This document shows positions 58,101 through 64,000 of a DNA stretch of 64,000 nt, piece by piece. Source of the stretch: Aquilaria yunnanensis (lineage: Eukaryota; Streptophyta; Magnoliopsida; Malvales; Thymelaeaceae); assembly GCA_039654915.1 (NCBI GenBank), contig CM077594.1:20831001-20895000 (forward strand), in the 5' to 3' direction. Under the pieces are notes generated by a model. It searched no databases. It worked only from the letters and a program-made list of their open reading frames with translations, and was not told the origin of the DNA. A program made the translations under genes and the position numbers. How positions within the stretch are numbered: the first letter of the stretch is position 1; each line of letters begins with the position of its first letter.

Positions 58101-58566
58101 ACCCATTCTGTATATTCAGCGACCCCAAGGAATCCTGCATCCCATAGCTTTCAAATCTCATCTTTTGCTCTCAAGATTAGATCCGGCTTTAATCTTCGTA
58201 ACTTCTGTCTAACAAGCTTCACCCCAGGCTTCAAGGGTATTTTGTGTAGCACTATGTCTGAGCTTAAGCCGAGCATATCTTGGTATGACCAAGCAAATAC
58301 ATCCACATATTCCTTCAATAAGTGGACTAATTCTTCTTTCTCTTCAGGAGGAAATAGAGTGCCAATCTTGACTTCTTTTACATCTTGACTGTCTCCCAAG
58401 TTGAATGCCTCAGTTGGTTCCTGACTTGTTGCTCTTTCTTTTTCATCTCGCTCGATCATTTTTAATAGCTCAGGAGATATTTGAAGATCTTCGTCATCCA
58501 AGTCGGTAGTGTTTACAGGATTATCAAAGTTCATTTTTTCATTGTCATCAAAGAGAGTTTCAAGTC
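55136..58566 (-). pseudogene. Ogre-like pol: RT, RNase H, second RNase H, integrase
   Basis: After the intron acceptor at 58566 the reading goes LETLFDDNEKM, LKEYVDVFAWSYQDMLGL, stop at 58150, then RT with YVDDMIAK in the 58033-57410 frame. RNase H follows (DSSLGSVLGQRDE..., HAIYYLSKKLTTYEAKYS; TAG near 57060). The second, Tat-specific RNase H (57037-56348) keeps its acidic residues in MAFDGA, VEYEA, YGDSAL and PDALATL. Integrase: zinc H-H-C-C in HSGMCGAHTSGHTMARQ... CHKCQ, stop at 55984 (Trp position), then core with ISDNATNL, and GAVEAANK, and C-terminal GPYVVKKAF. At least five stops or frame breaks. All catalytic residues that fall in readable parts are present. Confidence 0.9.
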
Positions 58567-58760
58567 TGCATGAACCAGAAAGAAAAGAGAGAGAAGAGAA
58601 AATGGCAAGAATGAGATGGATGCAAACTGGTACTTTATTTATAATGTGCATAAATCACAACTTTATTGGAATGAAAAGCAATAACTAAAAGGTTCACTTA
58701 AGCAAAGACTACACCCTATTGATTGAACCTTTCTTTAGGAGGTTTTTACTATTAGATTAC
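58566..58760 (-). other. Putative intron between protease and RT
   Basis: Donor GTAATC at 58760 inside SFSK, acceptor ttcatgcag at 58566 preceded by a C/T-rich tract; 195 bases. Splicing joins AA to A CTT GAA in frame, turning the protease stop into a continuous gag-pro-pol. Introns at this place are a known feature of Ogre/Tat elements. Without splicing, translation stops at 58757. Confidence 0.7.
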
Positions 58761-61700
58761 TTTGAAAAGCTCTCGATTATAACAGGCAGTTCTATTGCCT
58801 CCCAATTGTTCAGCATATCCCATGGGCTACAGGGTTGGATGAGCTCCTCATCTTCAGATGAATCACTGATTATTGCCTGAATAGAAAGACTTTCAAAAGG
58901 CTTGTTGATGTTGATGGTCAGCGCACCTTCATTGTCATTTTTCGGAATTAAGCCACCACTCACGAATGTTTCAGTGATGTCAGGGATATCCAGATTTCTT
59001 TCCTGTAGAGGATGCCCGGTTAATCGTGCAATCCTCTTTTCTCTCTTTTCAGCTATCGCCTTCATTTTGTCTTGCCTTGTCGGTGTGAAACCTAGGCCAT
59101 ATTTCCCTTCATTTGCAGAGATTTTCAATGGCTCTGGTATTCCTTGTAAATCTTGTCCTAGACCTAACCCCGATGAGTATCCTCCTTTCATCATGAGTTT
59201 GGCGATCATGCGACTTGTTTTGGAGATGCTTGGCGCGAATTCTTCTCCATCGACATAGGTAGCATTAACAATTTCAAATGACCTAAAAGAGCAATCAGGC
59301 ACATCTTCATTGACCTCGACATATTGAGCATCCGCAGGTCTAGATAGCAGAACGTCTTCTTCAGCAAAGACTGTGATTAACTTTCCTTCAATAATGAATT
59401 TCATTTTTTGGTGTAACGAAGAAGGAATTGCTCCAGCCATATGGATCCATGGTCTTCCCAACAAACAAGTATAAGAAGGATTAATATCCATAACTTGGAA
59501 TGTGATGTGGAAGACACAAGGGCCAATCCCTATTGGCAGCTCTATTTCCCCAACAACATCTCTCTTCGTCCCATCAAACGCTCGAACGACGATATGACAG
59601 TTGTTGAGGGATGATGGGTCGATACTAAGCTTGTGTAAGCTTTTAAGTGGCATTATATTTAGAGCTGACCCATTATCAATAAAAACTCTAGCCATAATTA
59701 AATCTTTGTATTTAACCGAAATATGTAGAGCCTTAGAGTGACCCCTTCCTTCTGCCGGTATCTCATCGTCAGTGAATGTGATGAGATTCTGTGCCGTGAT
59801 GTTGTTGACGAGGTGGTCAAAATTATTCATGGAAATTTCTTGCTCAACGTAGGCCTTATTCAAGACTTTGAGAAGGGCTTCTCGATGAGCATCAGAGCTT
59901 AAAAGTAATGAAAGTATGGAAATCTTTGCTGGCAGGCGGTTTAACTGCTCAACGATGCTGTACTCACTTTGCTTTATGAGTTTGAGAAACTCAGTAGCTT
60001 GTTCATCTGTTACTGCTCGAGGCATCTCTTGCTCTTTGGATGTATTTGTATCAAGAGGTCCACTTGTTGGATCTGTAACGTTCTTATCTTGTTGGAGCTT
60101 GTTCATTTGCTCCGGAGAATAACACCGACCACTTCTAGTCATGCTCTCAACTTCTAACGGAGTTGATGTGATGTTAGAAGTGTAATCATAGCTCCATGGA
60201 ACAGTTTTGTCTGATTTGTAGGGGAACGGCCTCGGGACTTGAATTCTTAAAGGCTTAAGAGCAGGTTTTGAAATTGGTATGACTAGTGGTCTTGGCATAG
60301 CATTGACTTCTTGTTCTTTAATGATCACATTTACATCATCATCTTTATCTGACATAAAAATTATGAGTTGGGATGAGTCTATGAGTCTTTGTAGATTCTC
60401 ACAGAATTCTGAGCATTCCTGGATAGAATGACTCTTACTGTCATGAAAATCGCACCATTCCTCATCCTCGACTTCTTCATGTACAAAAGAAGGCTTTCCC
60501 ATGATGATCCCTTCTTTCACAAGGCATGAATATACATGCTTAAGAGGGGTTATGATATCGTTGACTGACTTCTTTATCAGTCGGTGTTCTTATATCATAT
60601 TGACTGGTTTTGCTTGATGAGGCGGCAATGGATTGTGAGTGACGTTTGGTTCATCAGAAAAGTCCAACCACTTTGACTCTATTAATTGTTGGACTATGCG
60701 TTTCAAAGCTATGCAATTCTCTAGGCCATGACCCACTGTGCCATCATGATAGGGGCAAGTTACGTTGGGGTCATACCACCTTGGATATGGGGGTTCCAAT
60801 GGCCTTGTAGGAATTGGGCGGATAAGTTGACTTTTAATGAGTTTTGGATACAACTCAGTGTAAGTCATGGGAATTGGCGCAAAAACTTCCCTTGGTCTTT
60901 GTGCAGGTACTGGAGGAGTCAGAACAGGTGGCCGTAACTGATTAGGCCTGTTGAGAAGATAATTATTAGGCTTATTAGGAGGATAATCATTGGGCCTATT
61001 GGCAGAATAGGATAGGCGATTCCCGGTAGCCACAGTACCCACGAGGGGAATCCCTCTTCCGCGTCCTATTTGTTGTACTTCCTCATCCTTTCTTCTAGAT
61101 GGTCCTCCTCTTTTCATAGGATCATTAAAGGACTCAGCAATCTTCCCAGTCCTAATCCCATGCTCGATCCTTTCTCCAGACATGACAACGTCGGAGAAAT
61201 TAGTTGCCGAATGAGCTTGTCATAATATGGGTACTTTAGTGTCTGAACAAATAAAGTAACCATTTCTCTCTCTGTCATGGGTGGCTGAACTTGTGCGGCT
61301 AAGTCCCTCCACTTTTGAGCATATTCCTTGAAGGTTTCTTGCTTTTTCCTTTCTATATTCTGGAGCGTTTGGCGATCCGGGGCCAAGTCCATAACATGTT
61401 TGTAATTGCTGATGAAGGCTTGAGCAAGATCATTTCATGTTTTAATGTTTTTTGGACCTTGACTTAGATACCACTGTAGTGCTGACTTCGTAAGGCTCTC
61501 TTGAAAAAGTGCTATCCACACTTTCTCGTCTTTTGTGAGTGGTTGTAGTCTTCTTAGAAACAACGTGATGTGAGTGATGGGATCACTCGTTCCATCATAT
61601 TTTACAAAGTCTGGCACCTTAAAGTCTGAAGGGATTACGACATCTAGCACTAAACAGAGGTCATTCACTGAGAGAGATCCGAATATAGTGCCTCCTTCAA

Positions 61701-62016
61701 TGGCCCGAAGTCTCTTCTCTATTGTTTCGAACTTTTGAGATTCTCATTCTTCCTTTGGTAATGTCTTCTTCTCTTCATGTATAGTGTCTTGTTTCAGGTG
61801 AATGCTAGCGGACGGACCTGGTTTCGGAAATAGATTTTCTTGAACTGAGATCCGTTGTGGGGTGAATCCCGGAGGATAAGTAGGATCTTGTGCTTCTTTG
61901 ATGAGAACTTGAGTTGCTTTCCCCTTGATTAGCTTCATCAATTGTCTTATTTGTTCTGCCATACTTTCTATCTTGGACTTCATCTCTATGAGACGTCCTT
62001 CGGCTTGTTCTGCCAT
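58757..62016 (-). pseudogene. Ogre-like gag-protease with G-patch
   Basis: Frame 1 (62016-61744) starts MAEQAEGRLIEMKSKIE, coiled-coil-like; TGA at 61743. Capsid-type gag (61668-61180) has VPDFVKYDGTSDPITHITLF, ALQWYLSQG and FKEYAQKWRDLAAQV; TGA at 61434 where Trp is usual, frame change near 61180. 61183-60590 has CPYHDGTVGHGLENC, a zinc-knuckle-like motif. The last frame (60520-58757, 587 residues) has CDFHDSKSHSIQEC near the start, the retropepsin site VFIDNGSALNIMPL at about residue 283, and a G-patch (MKGGYSSGLGLGQDLQGI) at about 450. G-patch domains after protease are known in this lineage and bind nucleic acid. Confidence 0.88.
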
Positions 62017-62206
62017 TAATCTTGTTTGGAGCCGAGTTGAATATCGGTGTTGAAGTCCAATTTTACCTTTTTAAAGTAAGATTTATTTTATTAGACTCTA
62101 CATGTATGTGATTGATGCAATGGATGCATGCATGAATATTGTAAGTACTTGGTGAAAGAAGAACTATAGTGGAACTTCTCAATTACATTCACAAAAGGAT
62201 TGTTTC

Positions 62207-63901
62207 TTAGAAGAAACGGCCCAAAGTACAATATTGCTTTCTGGCTTTAGAAATGAACTCCATCATTTTTTGAACAGTTAATGATGGAGTAGGACAGCTC
62301 CGTTCTTCTAATTCTTTAGCTTCTTCGCCCATTTGTTGGGCTTGCTCTGTAACTTTCCTGACTTCTGCCAAAAATACTTGTAGTTGATCTTGAGAAAATC
62401 TGTATTGATCTTCCCAATATCTTGCTCTCATCTCTTTTTGATCAGTTTCCTCAACTAATTGGGAGATGACTTGTTTTTGGCATTCAATTTTCTCTTCAAG
62501 GAGTTGTGTTTTGTGATTGAGTTGTTGCATGTCGAGGAGCATTCTCTTGTTCTTCTCATTTTCTTCCTCTAATTCTTTCTCAAGCTCTTTTTTCGCCGAT
62601 TTTCTGGTAACCTCGTCAGGTAGCACTATTCCTTCTTTTCGGTTACTTCTCCATTCATAGTAAGCAGTGGGAGAAATAATAGGGCCTGACTTCAATATGA
62701 ATAGTCTTTTCCATGCGACTGAAATATCCATTGCGAACTTATTTGACATTGGATCTTCATGTGAAAATTCCAATTTACTCAGGTTGTGCGTCATGGGTAT
62801 AAACTGCATGGACCCAAATTGTTTTCGTACTTGAGTTGGGGCATAACTTGTTCTTCCCCATATGCCTAGGAGAGGAACCCACGGGCAATTGCCGCAACGA
62901 TAGACAACGCGGGTGGAGGTAGACCAGGGGGCTCTCCATTCAATTTGCAATTCAGTGATGTTCTTAAAATAATCAATCCATGCTTCCTTACTGTCGTGAT
63001 GAGTGGATTCACTTTTCAAGAAGGCTTCGATTGGGATGAAGTCCTTTGAAAAGTGATTTCCGAAATGTTTTTTATCACAAGGAAGATGGCTTTTGATCCA
63101 TACGTTGAGAAAGTGAGAACATCCCATGAATTTGCCCCCTCTTTGGCGACAATAGTTTAATGCCCTAATGGTTTCACATAGGACAACTGAAGTCGGATTC
63201 ACTTGAGCGTCGCAGACTTGCTCGAATAGTGTGATGACGTCTCCTTCAATGAATCTGATAATTCTTGGGAAGATTACCAGGCCATATATTGCTAAGGCGA
63301 AAAGCTTATGTCTTTGATCTTTCTGAGGGAGAGAGTGGCTCAATTGCTTTAAATCGTTCCAACTAATGAATTTCTGATACCCTTTTGTTGCAAATTTGGA
63401 TTGAAGACTGGAAGCTGGCACATCCAACAGTTTTGCCAGGGCCCGATGAGGCTCAATTCTCCTATCATAATGATACGTCTCAATTGGATAGTCAGAGGAC
63501 GAGCCCAAGAGATTATTGTATTCTCCTATAGTTGGAACCAGATCCATCTTGTCGAAGGAAAAACACCGATAATATGGATCCCAGAAATGTATTAGAGCCC
63601 GAATAAGTGATGCATCGACGGTGACTTTTAGTAGGCGAGCGACATGACCATACTTTGATGTGAATGCTTCCCGATCTACAGAGCTCCAACTATTCCACAC
63701 TCGTAATAATTCAGTTATGTCGTTCTAATCTATCCGGACTGATACCTGGTCCTTGAGCTGTACGTGAGAGTGGGACGTCAGAGAATCTCCATGAAGCTTT
63801 TGGGCCATTTCTGAGAATTCCATAGCCTCGGGCTGAGTTTCTACTATTGTATCATTCCATGATCCATTAACAACCGTGGGAAGGTATTCGAGAACGTCCA
63901 T
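62207..63901 (-). pseudogene. Ogre/Tat ORF1 (DUF7745-like) with one stop
   Basis: From the ATG at 63901 (MDVLEYLPTVVNGSWND) to the stop at 62207. One in-frame TAG at about codon 58 (after SVRID) interrupts it; the rest is open for 497 residues. Landmarks: LIHFWDPYYRCFSFDKMDLVPTIGEY near residue 95 of the full reading, KLFALAIYGLVIFP, IRALNYCRQRGGKF, then a long Glu/Lys/Gln coiled coil (residues about 375-465 of the 497-residue frame). This is the plant mobile-domain-like ORF1 that precedes gag in Ogre and some Tat elements; its function is unknown. It is transcribed in the same direction as gag-pol. Confidence 0.85.
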
Positions 63902-64000
63902 GATAGTAATCCCTTCACCAAATACTTATCTTTAATGAATCATATGTATATGCCGGAAAAACAAGGAAAAACAGAGTTAGTAAAAAGGTAATACACAGGA
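63902..64000 (-). other. Leader of the Ogre-like element, window edge
   Basis: Untranslated sequence before ORF1. The 5' LTR and primer-binding site are not in the window. Confidence 0.6.

Larger units (their letters stand above)
43880..64000 (-). mobile_element. Ogre/Tat-type Gypsy retrotransposon, over 20 kb, right end off the window
   Basis: Minus-strand order: ORF1 (63901-62207), gag-protease (62016-58757), an intron (58760-58566), RT, RNase H, a second RNase H, integrase (to 55136), a 7.4-kb cargo region, purine tract (47700-47688), 3' LTR (47687-43880). ORF1 upstream of gag, the pro-RT intron, dual RNase H, a very long LTR starting TGTTGACACC, and tandem repeats before the 3' LTR are the accepted hallmarks of the Tat/Ogre lineage. 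The left flank ACAAG (43875-43879) is the half of the target duplication that can be seen. The cargo (LOG gene, Cys4 genes) is not part of the usual element. Confidence 0.88.

Overview
The window looks like an AT-rich, repeat-dominated stretch of a flowering-plant chromosome, probably a eudicot. I base this on TATA-type plant promoters, GT/AG introns, a plant 2-oxoglutarate dioxygenase remnant, and a full set of plant transposon lineages. I see no intact ordinary host gene outside transposable elements and no tRNA or rRNA gene.

Layout. 136-806 is a broken dioxygenase gene on the minus strand. 1461-2943 holds a small terminal-inverted-repeat element whose 5' end and flank are tandemly duplicated. 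3008-23399 is a CACTA DNA transposon (termini CACTACTAG / TAGTAGTG, 3-bp target duplication ATA) expanded by two later arrivals: a 13.7-kb Helitron (4472-18155, minus strand, with 5' TC, 3' hairpin and CTAG, and an A/T insertion site) and a roughly 2.5-kb solo-LTR-like insertion (about 20530-23020). The Helitron carries a broken Rep-helicase gene, an RPA70-like gene, an F-box gene with a truncated duplicate, and a coiled-coil gene I do not recognise. 24867-37756 is a Sirevirus (Copia) in minus orientation with target duplication AATTA, itself interrupted by a second copy of the solo-LTR family (about 33141-35767). 37757-39942 is a large inverted repeat. Its right arm runs straight into a second, shorter Sirevirus in plus orientation (39943-43879), joined at the mirrored position, so the two Sireviruses look like the halves of one inverted duplication.

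From 43880 to the window end lies a minus-strand giant Gypsy element of the Tat/Ogre type, whose 5' LTR is off the right edge. In its own order it has ORF1 (DUF7745-like), gag, protease with a G-patch, a pro-RT intron, RT, two RNase H domains and integrase. After these come 7.4 kb of extra cargo, a purine tract and a 3.8-kb 3' LTR. pol is broken by several stop codons.

The most interesting segment is that cargo (about 47.7-54.2 kb), lying between integrase and 3' LTR in the element's sense orientation. It contains an uninterrupted LOG-type cytokinin-activating enzyme ORF with its own TATA box. It also has three tandem copies, two of them intact, of a small basic Cys4 protein that resembles nucleic-acid-binding proteins of some plant RNA viruses, plus several tandem repeat families. 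One of these is an array of about two dozen hairpins whose two alternating stem types differ by compensated changes. The cargo ORFs stay open while the surrounding pol is full of stops, so this is my candidate for an undescribed system: a giant retrotransposon carrying a hormone-activation gene and virus-like regulators.
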